In this document: positions 36,777 through 45,590 of the stretch, piece by piece
Position numbering within the stretch: the first letter of the stretch is position 1
How the letters are laid out: every line of letters begins with the position of its first letter
Assembly (NCBI RefSeq): GCF_000021805.1
Contig: NC_011726.1
Span: 3,938,097 to 4,002,096, forward strand
Length of the DNA stretch: 64,000 bases
Direction of reading: 5' to 3'
DNA from: Rippkaea orientalis PCC 8801
Lineage (GTDB): Bacteria > Cyanobacteriota > Cyanobacteriia > Cyanobacteriales > Microcystaceae
Position numbers and translations under genes: made by a program
Notes under the pieces: model-generated
Told to the model about the DNA's origin: nothing
Databases searched by the model: none
Seen by the model: the letters and a program-made list of their open reading frames with translations, nothing else

Positions 36777-37607
36777 TTATAGAGCAGAAGAAACTAACTG
36801 TTGAGTGTAATAATGTTGCGGATCTTCGAGAATTTGATCCGTTAATCCTGATTCGACAATTTGACCGTATTTCATTACTAAAGTACGGGAAGCTAGAAGG
36901 CGAATAACTCCTAAATCATGGGTGACAACAATCATTGAAATTTTTAATTGTTGCTGAAGTTCAAGAATTAAATCAAGGATTTTAGCTTGGACTGATAAAT
37001 CTAGTCCAGTGGTCACTTCATCTAATAATAATAACGGAGGTTCATTGGCTAAAGCACGAGCAATTTGGACTCGTTGTTGCATCCCTCCAGAAAATTTGCT
37101 AGGATATTCGTCCATGCGCTCTATTAAAAATTCTGTCCGACTGAGTAATTGAGAGGAGCGATCGCGAATTTCTTGATAGTTTAACCAACCACTCATTAAT
37201 AACCGTTCTGCAATGTTTCCTCCCGCAGAAACTCTAAAATTTAGTCCCAAATGGGGATTTTGGTAGACAATTCCTAAACGATTATTTTGTAACCATCTTT
37301 GTTGAAAAGCGTTTAAGCTAAACAAGTCATACTCTTGCTCATTATCCCAAAATTTAGCTTTTCCTGCGGTCGGGATTTGATCAAAATATAATAACTTGAC
37401 TAAAGTCGATTTCCCACTCCCTGACTCTCCAATAATACCGAGAATTTCTCCTTGATAAAGGTCAAAAGAAAGCTGATAATTAGCGACAAGACTTCCACAA
37501 TTACTGCATTTGTTAGTATTGGCATTTGCTCCCGTTAGTGCTGAGCACAGGGGACAACTTGAACCATAAATTTTCGTTAAGTTTCTCACTTCTAGTATTT
37601 TATTCAT
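36777..37607 (-). CDS. phnK: C-P lyase ABC-type ATPase PhnK
   Basis: This 276-residue ABC protein has Walker A GESGSGKST, signature SGGMQQRVQIARAL, Walker B LLLLDEVTTGLD and the PhnK-type tail VESGLTDQILEDPQHYYTQQ. Near the N-terminus it carries two CxxC pairs (SCPLCSAL and KCSNCGSL, about residues 18-40), a small zinc-ribbon-like insertion present in a known subset of PhnK proteins but absent from E. coli PhnK. PhnK docks on PhnJ in the core complex. Its start overlaps the phnJ stop by 8 bases. Confidence 0.92.
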   Translation of the reverse strand: MNKILEVRNLTKIYGSSCPLCSALTGANANTNKCSNCGSLVANYQLSFDLYQGEILGIIGESGSGKSTLVKLLYFDQIPTAGKAKFWDNEQEYDLFSLNAFQQRWLQNNRLGIVYQNPHLGLNFRVSAGGNIAERLLMSGWLNYQEIRDRSSQLLSRTEFLIERMDEYPSKFSGGMQQRVQIARALANEPPLLLLDEVTTGLDLSVQAKILDLILELQQQLKISMIVVTHDLGVIRLLASRTLVMKYGQIVESGLTDQILEDPQHYYTQQLVSSAL

Positions 37608-38469
37608 GACCCTTTAAGTTTAATTGATGGCTACAGTAATAAGTATCAGAACATTGATAAATTTTATCCCCATTGTTATTAATTATTTCATCGAGAAAAC
37701 TGGTTTTTGAACCGCAACGAATACAACCACGACGTTCTCCTGTTTCATCAAGAAAATCTTCTATCCGAAAGGGAATATCACTAAACGATAGGGGTTCTGT
37801 GTTGGTATAGGGAGGAATTGCATAAAGTTTCTTTTCTCTTCCAGCACCAAATAAATATAATGCGTGGGAATGGTTTAATTTCGGAATATCAAACCGGGGA
37901 ATAGGGGACGGATCAATGACATAAAATCCATTAATTCGAGTCGGATAACGGTGAGAAATAGTAATTTCTGAAAATTGGACTATATCTTCATAAAGTTTAA
38001 CCCACAATCTGGCATAATCTCCTTCACTGTGCATTTTTTTACGTTTTTCTTCTTTTGATTCTACCACAATTAAGGGATCAGGATAGGGAACTTGAAGAAC
38101 CAAAATTTGTCCTAACTTGAGGGGAATTTCAGGAATACGATGGCGAGTTTGAATGATGGTTGCTTCTTGCGTATTTTTAGTCAGTGTAACCCCAGGACAA
38201 GTTTTAGCAATAAACTGGCGAATATTAACAGCATTAACGGATTCATCACTGCCTTGATCGATAACTTTTAAGATATCATTTTCTCCAATAATTGATAAAG
38301 TAATTTGTAGTCCTCCAGTACCAAATCCTCTAGCAATCGGCATTTCACGAGACGCATAGGGGACTTGATACCCCGGAATAGCCACTGCTTTAAGCAAACT
38401 TCTTCTAATTTCTTTTTTGGCATATTCATCGAGAAATCCAAAAGAATAACTATGTTTATTATCCATCAT
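37600..38469 (-). CDS. phnJ: Carbon-phosphorus lyase PhnJ
   Basis: PhnJ is the radical-SAM enzyme that cleaves the C-P bond. The sequence matches E. coli PhnJ along its length: SFGFLDEYAKKEIRRSLLKA, then VAIPGYQVPYASREMP and YLFGAGREKKLYAIPP. The four conserved cysteines are present as CIRC, then CSDTYYC, spaced C-x2-C-x20-C-x5-C, which supply the cluster ligands and the thiyl residue. I start at the MMDNKHSYSF methionines; the open frame continues upstream to a GTG at 38559, adding about 30 non-homologous residues. No phnG, phnH, phnI or phnM lies in the window. Confidence 0.93.
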   Translation of the reverse strand: MMDNKHSYSFGFLDEYAKKEIRRSLLKAVAIPGYQVPYASREMPIARGFGTGGLQITLSIIGENDILKVIDQGSDESVNAVNIRQFIAKTCPGVTLTKNTQEATIIQTRHRIPEIPLKLGQILVLQVPYPDPLIVVESKEEKRKKMHSEGDYARLWVKLYEDIVQFSEITISHRYPTRINGFYVIDPSPIPRFDIPKLNHSHALYLFGAGREKKLYAIPPYTNTEPLSFSDIPFRIEDFLDETGERRGCIRCGSKTSFLDEIINNNGDKIYQCSDTYYCSHQLNLKGHE

Positions 38470-38728
38470 TTGATTTAGACTTACTATCGGTTGCTCATGA
38501 TCATTATATAGCGAGTCTATTTGAATTGTAAAAAACTGCTGAGGACAAAGGGAACACACAATAGATAACAGATAATTTTGGCTCTTCTAGACTGACTATT
38601 AATTTTACAGACTAGGTTGGGAAGAACCATGATTTTTTCCAATGAGTTAGATATGCGGTAGAATAATTTTAGGTTAAAGTAATAGGAATCAATCAACCCA
38701 AATCACTCAATTGTTTAGGAAGTAAACA

Positions 38729-39193
38729 ATGGCAATCAATCGTATTAGAATCGCTAAAGATAAAGCCGATTTAGTCAAAGCATTGGTCGATGATAGTGGC
38801 GGGAAAGGTCCTTTTCAAACCTATGCAGATGTGATGGCGTTTGCAGCGAGTTATGGAGCGAAATGTAAAAAACGAGTTCCCCTTAATGTCATTGCTAAAG
38901 AACCGGCTCCAATTAGCTTAGAAATTTTTATTTCTAGAGGATATGATAGCCTAATAAAGTTATTAGCGATCGCCGACACTAACGATCCTAAAATTCTTTC
39001 AGCCTATGAAGCTGAAACCGAAGCTAAACGAGTTACAATTTTTGAAGAATACGCCAATGCCGGACTAGAAAACCTGCGGGAAGAATTACGGGGAACCGTA
39101 GACTATACAGAGCGAATAGTCTTGATGCTAAGCTTAGAAAAATTGCCCAATTCTTGCGGAGATGAAGAATTTGATCTCAGCCGTTTTTTGTAA
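38729..39193 (+). CDS. DNA phosphorothioation-associated protein 4 (Dnd/Dpt-associated)
   Basis: This 154-residue soluble protein matches, as I recall the family, Dnd-associated protein 4, seen beside dnd/dpt phosphorothioation genes in cyanobacteria: AINRIRIAKDKADLVKALVD near the N-terminus, GPFQTYADVMAFAASYGAK, and VDYTERIVLMLSLE at the end. Its biochemical role is unknown. No dndBCDE or dptFGH gene is in the window; upstream is the phn cluster, and downstream lie two unknown genes, so it is an orphan here. The assignment is from pattern memory. Confidence 0.65.
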   Translation: MAINRIRIAKDKADLVKALVDDSGGKGPFQTYADVMAFAASYGAKCKKRVPLNVIAKEPAPISLEIFISRGYDSLIKLLAIADTNDPKILSAYEAETEAKRVTIFEEYANAGLENLREELRGTVDYTERIVLMLSLEKLPNSCGDEEFDLSRFL

Positions 39194-39315
39194 TAAAATT
39201 AAGTACAACTACTTAATCAATTGAGAAGAATGTTAACTGGAGATAGTCAAAAAAACCCCTACCCTGTAAACTAAAGAATAACCGAATGGAGTAACAACAG
39301 CTTTAGAGAAAAATT

Positions 39316-40077
39316 ATGGTAATGACCTCCGATACTAACAGTAAAACCCCGCCACAAATACGAGAAATTCAAGAATTATCGATAGCAATTTCAGCCAAGA
39401 ATCTGAACCCAACGATGCTGAGTGAAGACTTTCTGAAATTTAGCGGAATTATTGGACAAGATTGGGAATTGGCCAAACAACCTGTTTTGGGACCCAATCT
39501 CTCCCAAGTAACCTTTCAAAATGGGATTAGTATTGTTGCTCAACCGCGTACCGTTACCTTTATGGAAGCGATCGCCAATAAAACCCCCGATCAACTTAAT
39601 ATTCCCAACATAGCACAACAATACATCGCCAAGCTACCGAATGCAGAGTATCAAGGACTGTCCATTAGTCCAAAAATCCTTATTCCCTTTCCCAATACCC
39701 AAGACGGAGCCCGACAATATATTACTAAAACGCTGCTGGCTCCAGGCCCCTGGCAAGACTTTGGCAATAGTCCCGTACAAGCAGGACTAAACCTATTTTA
39801 TCAACTTAACCGTTGTCAATTAACTTTAAATATCAACGAAGCTAAAATAGCACTGTCCGAGCAAACGACCATACCAGCCCTCTTATTTGCCGGAAATTTC
39901 AACTACAATGTGGATAATATTAATCAACCAGAACGGATTCAACAGTTAACCCAAAACATTAAAAATTGGCAATCAGATTTCAAAGATTTTCAAGAAATTG
40001 TTAAGCAACGATTTTTAGCACAGCAAATTCAGACAACTCCTCAAACGGAAAGTGTTTTTCCCTCTAGCATGACATAG
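39316..40077 (+). CDS. Hypothetical cyanobacterial protein
   Basis: This 253-residue protein has no signal peptide or membrane segment. Notable parts are a helical N-terminus (REIQELSIAISAKNLNPTML), a Pro/Gly-rich centre (LLAPGPWQDFGNSPVQAGLN) and a Gln-rich helical C-terminus. It looks like a compact soluble protein, but I do not recognise the family. It is 122 bp downstream of the Dpt-associated gene on the same strand. Confidence 0.6.
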   Translation: MVMTSDTNSKTPPQIREIQELSIAISAKNLNPTMLSEDFLKFSGIIGQDWELAKQPVLGPNLSQVTFQNGISIVAQPRTVTFMEAIANKTPDQLNIPNIAQQYIAKLPNAEYQGLSISPKILIPFPNTQDGARQYITKTLLAPGPWQDFGNSPVQAGLNLFYQLNRCQLTLNINEAKIALSEQTTIPALLFAGNFNYNVDNINQPERIQQLTQNIKNWQSDFKDFQEIVKQRFLAQQIQTTPQTESVFPSSMT

Positions 40078-40174
40078 CCATTCAACGTGAACAACCCTAA
40101 CCCATGACAAACAACCCATAGCACTACCCGAAAAGTTTAAATAGGAGTCAACGGCCGTTGACCCCTATATGACT

Positions 40175-41851
40175 TTACATCACAAAACTACTCTGTGTTC
40201 CGCTTGATAAACCGCTAAGCTCAGAAGAGATCGCATTAAAATCAAGAGAACTGGCACTGAGGCTGTCATTGTGTCCGCCAGAACCACCGATGCCGCCACC
40301 GCCGCCATCCACGACGCTAATATCGATGTAGCTGAGATTCAAATCGCCGACGACAACTGCGATACCACCACTCGTATCCCCGCTGTCTTCACCTTCCTCG
40401 GCGGCGAGTGTTGTTACCTCTTCTTCGGCAGCTAGGCGGATACTTGCATAATCAAGTTGGGTGTTAGCATCAGGAGCGATGTAAAATGTAATCCGATAGT
40501 CTCCAACTTGTGTTGGTTGCCAGCCACCTTCGGAAAGTCCATAGATCACCTTACCACCCACATTCAGTTCTCCTGCAAAGGTGATACCCGTCAGTGGATC
40601 ACCAATACTAACCTGATCGGTGAGATCGGCATCTTCCCATTGGCTACCGTTCCAGAAAAGATCACCGTCTTCTACTTGTTCGCTTGTCCCAACCAGAGGC
40701 TGAATGATCAAATAAGCTTGTGTAGAATAAACAGTCGCTTCAGTGATCATCTGTGTGTTTACCCTTGTATCAGGAAATGTTCCACTACTTGGGTTATTTG
40801 GGTTATATTCGGTAAAACCGGCTCCTTGAACCTCATCAGGGCTACTAGGATTGTCCAACATGGTCATCGGGAAGGAAAGCATTTCATCAGGGAGATCCGC
40901 TTCATTACCATAGGTAATGCCTAGGTCTTTATACAAAGATAATTCAACCCGAATGGGGCGACCCACGTTCATGTCAACGGATTCTAGACTATCACCCCAA
41001 TCGATCTCAGTGACATAAATAGGTGCACCATCAACAGAAGCCGTTTCCGCTTGCCATAGGTTTCCTGTTGTTTTTTGAGCAAATTGGTAATAGCCTTCAA
41101 TCTTGTCTGCATCGTTAATTTTTCCATCTTCATTGAGATCATAGGGAGTGGTGAATGTAAACTCATCCGGAGTTCCGGGTACAGTTAGTCCACTGCCTTC
41201 TGCCCAGATAACGGGGAATGAGAGGTTATTACCCGCCGATTCTTCAGGTTCTCCTCCACCTCCACCATGATCTTCGGGGGGTCCTTTGCCTTCGGGGGGT
41301 CCACCCACAGGTTCGCCCACGAAATCCCGTCCACGGTTTTCAGGACGACCGCCGCGATCGCTACCTTGATGACCTAGGAGACTTTCTCCACCACCAGAAG
41401 TGGTATCTAAGGGCTGTTTTTGCCCTTTGGCAGCACCGTTACCTTGACCTCGAACAGATTCAGTTGATAAAGGCGTTTCTGCTAAGCTAACACCCGAAAT
41501 CGGTTCATTTTCTACAATCGGTGATGCTACCTTTTCAGAGACTCCCGATACGCTATTGGGCAACGACTCAGAGACGCCCTGATCTATTGTATTGCTTGAG
41601 GCCGATGGGGTTAGCGTCAATACATCATCGGATGGTTCAGGGATAATCGGTGTCCTATTGGTTAATTGATCAGAGACAGATACAGATGGGGGATTAACCG
41701 AAACCGATGAAGTGTCCCCTAATAAATCATCCTTTCCCCGTCCTCGTTCTCGTTGCCGGCCACCATCTTTGGTAAAATTATTGGTGAGATCGTCAACTAA
41801 TTGAAGATCAACTACCGTCCTTGTTGTATCATACAATTGCGTTTTAGCCAT
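40175..41851 (-). CDS. Large acidic protein with EF-hand/dockerin-like loop
   Basis: This 558-residue acidic protein has a Ser/Pro/Glu-rich, disordered first third (SVSVNPPSVSVSDQ), a Gly-rich segment with GGPPEGKGPPEDHGGGGG near 185-205, then a folded region with DLNEDGKINDADKIE near 238-252, a canonical calcium-loop pattern as in dockerins and EF hands. It ends with a Gly-rich linker and a Ser-rich tail. There is no signal peptide; export by a type I system is possible but unproven. A near-perfect ribosome binding site precedes the ATG. I do not recognise a named family. Confidence 0.65.
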   Translation of the reverse strand: MAKTQLYDTTRTVVDLQLVDDLTNNFTKDGGRQRERGRGKDDLLGDTSSVSVNPPSVSVSDQLTNRTPIIPEPSDDVLTLTPSASSNTIDQGVSESLPNSVSGVSEKVASPIVENEPISGVSLAETPLSTESVRGQGNGAAKGQKQPLDTTSGGGESLLGHQGSDRGGRPENRGRDFVGEPVGGPPEGKGPPEDHGGGGGEPEESAGNNLSFPVIWAEGSGLTVPGTPDEFTFTTPYDLNEDGKINDADKIEGYYQFAQKTTGNLWQAETASVDGAPIYVTEIDWGDSLESVDMNVGRPIRVELSLYKDLGITYGNEADLPDEMLSFPMTMLDNPSSPDEVQGAGFTEYNPNNPSSGTFPDTRVNTQMITEATVYSTQAYLIIQPLVGTSEQVEDGDLFWNGSQWEDADLTDQVSIGDPLTGITFAGELNVGGKVIYGLSEGGWQPTQVGDYRITFYIAPDANTQLDYASIRLAAEEEVTTLAAEEGEDSGDTSGGIAVVVGDLNLSYIDISVVDGGGGGIGGSGGHNDSLSASSLDFNAISSELSGLSSGTQSSFVM

Positions 41852-41860
41852 GACGATATG

Positions 41861-41870
41861 TCACCTCCTT
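41861..41870 (-). promoter_or_regulatory. Near-perfect Shine-Dalgarno before the large acidic protein
   Basis: On the minus strand AAGGAGGTGA lies 9 bases before the ATG at 41851. It matches the whole anti-Shine-Dalgarno sequence, which is rare among the genes of this window and supports both the start and strong translation. Confidence 0.7.
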
Positions 41871-41985
41871 TTAGATACTAAGAATTAACAGACATATCGA
41901 CTTTTGCTCCGGCTTTACACTGAAGAAAGGGTCTTTCAGCTAGGGTTTATTGTGGCTGATTTGGCTTCAATTAATTAGAGAATGA

Positions 41986-42405
41986 CTATCCCTGTTGTAA
42001 CAATTCATCCAATAAAGTACATTGGCACAGTTTTGATCGGGATTCAAGTCGAGTACAGCATTCCTCTAAAAGATTAGTTAATTCCCGGCGAAGAGTTGTT
42101 AATTGAGCTATTTTTGTGTTGATTTTTAGAATTTTTTCTTCTAACTCTTGAGCAACTTCTCGACAGGTTAAACGCTGATTATCTTTAAGATCGAGAATCG
42201 ATTTGATTTCTTCTAGGGTCATACCTAAACTCTTCAAAGTCATAATTAAAGACAACCTGGCTAGATCTTCCTCGCTAAATAACCGATAACCTCCTTCACT
42301 TCGACAAGGAGAGGGAATTAGCCCAATCCTTTCATAAAAGTAGATGGTTTGAGGATTTAGACTCAGTTGATGAGCCACTTCGCTAATGGTTGACATTTCT
42401 TTCAT
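41986..42405 (-). CDS. MerR-family metal-responsive-type regulator
   Basis: This 139-residue MerR protein has an N-terminal winged helix (STISEVAHQLSLNPQTIYFY, then ERIGLIPSP and GGYRLFSEEDLARL), a dimerisation coiled coil, and a Cys-rich C-terminus (ECCTRLES, KLCQCTLL) plus the conserved CREVAQELEEKI segment typical of metal or redox sensors. The promoter upstream has the 20-bp spacer and dyad of MerR-controlled genes, so autoregulation is likely. The metal is not known, and no exporter gene is adjacent. Confidence 0.88.
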   Translation of the reverse strand: MKEMSTISEVAHQLSLNPQTIYFYERIGLIPSPCRSEGGYRLFSEEDLARLSLIMTLKSLGMTLEEIKSILDLKDNQRLTCREVAQELEEKILKINTKIAQLTTLRRELTNLLEECCTRLESRSKLCQCTLLDELLQQG

Positions 42406-42430
42406 GATGTATCACCCTTGAGCTATCTAT

Positions 42431-42462
42431 AAGGTAAGCCCTATACCTAAGTATAAAGTCAA
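42431..42462 (-). promoter_or_regulatory. MerR-type promoter/operator with 20-bp spacer
   Basis: On the minus strand a -35 box TTGACT (42457-42462) and a -10-like TACCTT (42431-42436) are 20 bases apart. A perfect dyad TATAC-TTAG-GTATA (42442-42455) lies in the spacer. Overlong spacers with a central dyad are the hallmark of MerR-activated promoters. It is about 25 bp upstream of the merR-type start, so it is most likely autoregulatory. Confidence 0.65.
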
Positions 42463-42679
42463 GTCTTTTGCTTAAATCTGTAATAGTTTGTAATAGATCA
42501 GAGTCAGTTAACATTGGACAAAATATAATCTGAGAACTGGTCAATTCTTTGGGGGTACTCTTTGTTAAGAACTCTGTATCAAGCTTGTCAAAGAAAATAT
42601 TAAACGTCAGGTTTTTGTCAAAATTATTCGTTAAAAATTAAAGTATTAGAACCTAAATTGATAATTAAAAGAGGCATTT

Positions 42680-44314
42680 ATGTCCAGTTTTGTTAGGATT
42701 TCTCAAACAACTATCCTGGCCTTAGCTTGTTTTTTGTGTTTTGGAACAGCAGAAAAAGCCGAAAGTTTTACGTTTAATACCGTGGTTAATAATGAGGATC
42801 TCGTTCCTGAGACTAATCGCTTATTTAATAGTTATAATCCCCCATCAGTTAATAATAATGGGGTAGTTGTGTTTCGTGCGCGTAGTCAAGGGGGAAGTGG
42901 TCAACCAGCGACAGGAGTCTTTACCCGTGATATGGCTAGTCTTAACGCCGATATTATCCCAATTATTACCCGTGGGATGGAAGTCCCTGAACCCAATAAT
43001 ACGACCCCTGACCCAACTTTTACCGAATTTCCCTCCTTTCCTCGTATCGATCAAGATAGCAACCGCGTGGCTTCACGGGGTCAATCCAATCCCGTCTGGC
43101 AATTACCCGACGATACCAGATTAGGAACTTCTGGGATCTATACCGACGAAACAGGGACGGTTATCACAGGGGTTAGTCAATTAGGTGCGATCGCCGGATT
43201 TGAGTTATTTAGTGTCCCTGGAACCACGCCAGGCACTAAGTTTGACCAGTTTCCTGGTTCTCCGTCCGTGACCAATGGCGATACTCTTGTGTTCAAGGGA
43301 AATTGGACCGATGAAAATTTAATTCCCCAAACAGGGGTCTATTTTCGCAATGTCGTCGAAAATGGTGGACTTTCTCCTGTAGAACTGATTGCCGATAGTA
43401 ATACCCTGATTCCTGGGACAACCACAGAATTTGGCTCAACCGCTCCTCCCAGTGCGGCCGACGGTCAAGTGGTGTTTGTTGGGGTAGATAACGAGGCCAC
43501 TCCAACTTTAGGCGGAATTTATCTATCTTCTTTGGATGATCCGACCAATCTACAATCTTTGGTCAGTATTGGTGGTTTAGGGGATTTGATTAATGATCCT
43601 GATGGGTTAAAGTCCATTGGGGAGGGATTGTCCTTTGATGGCAACTCTGTCGCTTTTTGGGGAGGTTGGGGAACGGATTTCTTTACCCAAACTGTCATCT
43701 GTCCTGAAGAGGGAAATCAAGAGAGATTGCAATATTGTCGGGATCAATCCCCCAATGGAGACGGGATCTATCAATTTGATGTCCTATCCAATCAAGGCAT
43801 TTTTGTGACCGATCTCGACACCAACGAAACCCAGTTAATCGCCCAAACAGGCACTGACTTTTCTACCTTCGTTTTTTGGAACTTTTCGGGAAGAGTACCG
43901 GGATCAGAGAATGAGGAAGATGGAGAACTCGCTCGGTGGCGTTCCTCTGCGTTCATTGCATTAAGTGGGGAACAGGTGGCCTTTAAGGCAACCACTGGAC
44001 CCGATGCCGAAACAGGAGAAGATGGCATTTATATTCAATTAGGACCCGATTTACCGATAACCACAGTGGTAGAAACGGGGATGGATGGGAGTGTTCTTGA
44101 TCCCATTGCTGCTGGTTTACCGATTACCTCCTTGTCCATTGAACGGGAAGGACTTCGGAATGGATGGTTAGCGATCGCTGCGAGTATGGGCAATGAAGAG
44201 GCCAGTTGGGCAGGAATTTATATCACTCGCACTGTGCCTGAACCGTCTTCTGTCGTTGCGTTGTTGGGTCTGGCAATAGCAGGGTTAGGAGCAACCCTAG
44301 CAAAACCTAAGTAA
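42680..44314 (+). CDS. PEP-CTERM protein with NxxGxxxF-type repeats
   Basis: This 544-residue exported protein has a signal peptide (about 1-28: TTILALACFLCFGTAEKAES) and a C-terminal PEP-CTERM sorting tail: VPEPSSVVALLGLAIAGLGA followed by basic residues. The middle has repeated NNNGVVVFRA- and NGDTLVFKG-like units, likely a beta-propeller or choice-of-anchor repeat domain. PEP-CTERM proteins are processed by an exosortase and exported to the cell surface or matrix. The exosortase is not in the window. Confidence 0.85.
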   Translation: MSSFVRISQTTILALACFLCFGTAEKAESFTFNTVVNNEDLVPETNRLFNSYNPPSVNNNGVVVFRARSQGGSGQPATGVFTRDMASLNADIIPIITRGMEVPEPNNTTPDPTFTEFPSFPRIDQDSNRVASRGQSNPVWQLPDDTRLGTSGIYTDETGTVITGVSQLGAIAGFELFSVPGTTPGTKFDQFPGSPSVTNGDTLVFKGNWTDENLIPQTGVYFRNVVENGGLSPVELIADSNTLIPGTTTEFGSTAPPSAADGQVVFVGVDNEATPTLGGIYLSSLDDPTNLQSLVSIGGLGDLINDPDGLKSIGEGLSFDGNSVAFWGGWGTDFFTQTVICPEEGNQERLQYCRDQSPNGDGIYQFDVLSNQGIFVTDLDTNETQLIAQTGTDFSTFVFWNFSGRVPGSENEEDGELARWRSSAFIALSGEQVAFKATTGPDAETGEDGIYIQLGPDLPITTVVETGMDGSVLDPIAAGLPITSLSIEREGLRNGWLAIAASMGNEEASWAGIYITRTVPEPSSVVALLGLAIAGLGATLAKPK

Positions 44315-44357
44315 CGTGAGTTCGGTGTTCGGTGTTGGAGTATTATTAAAGTTAATA

Positions 44358-45485
44358 TTATTTCAACACTTTTTTGAGAGCTTCTAAGAGTAACAGAACA
44401 TTCTCAGGACGAGAATTATAGCCCATTAACCCGATGCGCCAAACTTGACCGGCTAATTCTCCTAACCCCCCACCAATTTCGATATGATAGTCTTTTAACA
44501 ATCGCTGGATTACTGCCTTACCATCGACTCCTTCAGGAATACGAACCGTGGTTAACGTGGGTAAACGGAAAGATTTTTCAACATGACAAATTAACCCTAA
44601 TTCTTCTAGTCCTTGCCATAATAATTCGGCATTTTTTTGATGTCGTTGCCAACAATTTTCTAAACCTTCTTCGACAATTAAACTTAAGGCTTCCCGCAAA
44701 CCATAATTCATATTACAAGGGGCTGTATGATGATAGGTTCTTGGTTCTCCCCAATAACGACTTAAGAGGTTCATATCTAAATACCAATTACTCACGGGAG
44801 TTTTACGGTTCTGCAACTTTTCCCACGCGCGAGGACTCATGGTAAAGGGAGACAGTCCAGGGGGACAACCTAACCCTTTTTGACTACAACTATAGGCTAA
44901 ATCTACCCCCCACTCATCCAAATACAGGGGAACTCCTCCCAAACTGGTGACGGTATCCACCAACAACAAACACCCATACTCTCGACACAAGTCTCCTACC
45001 CCTTCTAGCGGTTGACGTGCCCCGGTGGAGGTTTCTGCATTAACCAATGCGAGAACCGCAGGACGATGGGTTTCTAACCCCTGTTTTAACTCTTCTAAAC
45101 TGAATACCTGTCCCCAAGGTTTGGTCAGTTGATGAACCTGTGCACCGTAGCGACTGGCCATATCCACTAAGCGATGGCCAAAGTATCCCATCACCCCGAC
45201 TAATACTTTATCCCCTGGTTCGACTACATTGGCTAGGGTTGCTTCCATCCCCGCGCTTCCGGTTCCACTCACCGAGATGGTTAGGGGGTTATTGGTTTGC
45301 CAAACGTAGCGTAGCAAACTTTGAATCTCATCCATCATTTTCAGATAAAAGGGGTCAAGGTGTCCAATGGGAGGAAGACTCATGGCCGCTAAGACGCGGG
45401 GGTTCGCATTGGATGGACCAGGACCTAGTAAGAGTCGGGGAGGAAGGGTTAGGGGTTGGGGTTGGGAGGGGGTAGGAATAGTCAT
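44358..45485 (-). CDS. Class V aminotransferase (alanine/serine-glyoxylate type)
   Basis: This 375-residue PLP enzyme has fold-type I class V motifs: LLGPGPSNANPRVL at the N-terminus, SGTGSAGMEATLANV for phosphate binding, LLLVDTVTSLGG, and YSCSQKGLGCPPGLS with the PLP-binding lysine. It resembles alanine-glyoxylate/serine-glyoxylate aminotransferases, which in cyanobacteria help recycle photorespiratory glyoxylate to glycine. Exact amino-donor use cannot be told from the sequence. It is transcribed opposite to the PEP-CTERM gene. Confidence 0.9.
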   Translation of the reverse strand: MTIPTPSQPQPLTLPPRLLLGPGPSNANPRVLAAMSLPPIGHLDPFYLKMMDEIQSLLRYVWQTNNPLTISVSGTGSAGMEATLANVVEPGDKVLVGVMGYFGHRLVDMASRYGAQVHQLTKPWGQVFSLEELKQGLETHRPAVLALVNAETSTGARQPLEGVGDLCREYGCLLLVDTVTSLGGVPLYLDEWGVDLAYSCSQKGLGCPPGLSPFTMSPRAWEKLQNRKTPVSNWYLDMNLLSRYWGEPRTYHHTAPCNMNYGLREALSLIVEEGLENCWQRHQKNAELLWQGLEELGLICHVEKSFRLPTLTTVRIPEGVDGKAVIQRLLKDYHIEIGGGLGELAGQVWRIGLMGYNSRPENVLLLLEALKKVLK

Positions 45486-45590
45486 TATTAAAAGGGGAAG
45501 GGTTAATATTAGGTTAATCTCAAGAATAAGGCTATTTTAGCTGAAGGCGGACTTTTTGTTAAACTTAAGGCATGGTTAGGAATTAAACTG

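Noticed and set aside
40457-41490. Frames of 155 and 90 codons antisense to the large acidic protein
   Set aside because: The sense gene has a near-perfect ribosome binding site and a domain-like calcium loop; the antisense frames have neither.
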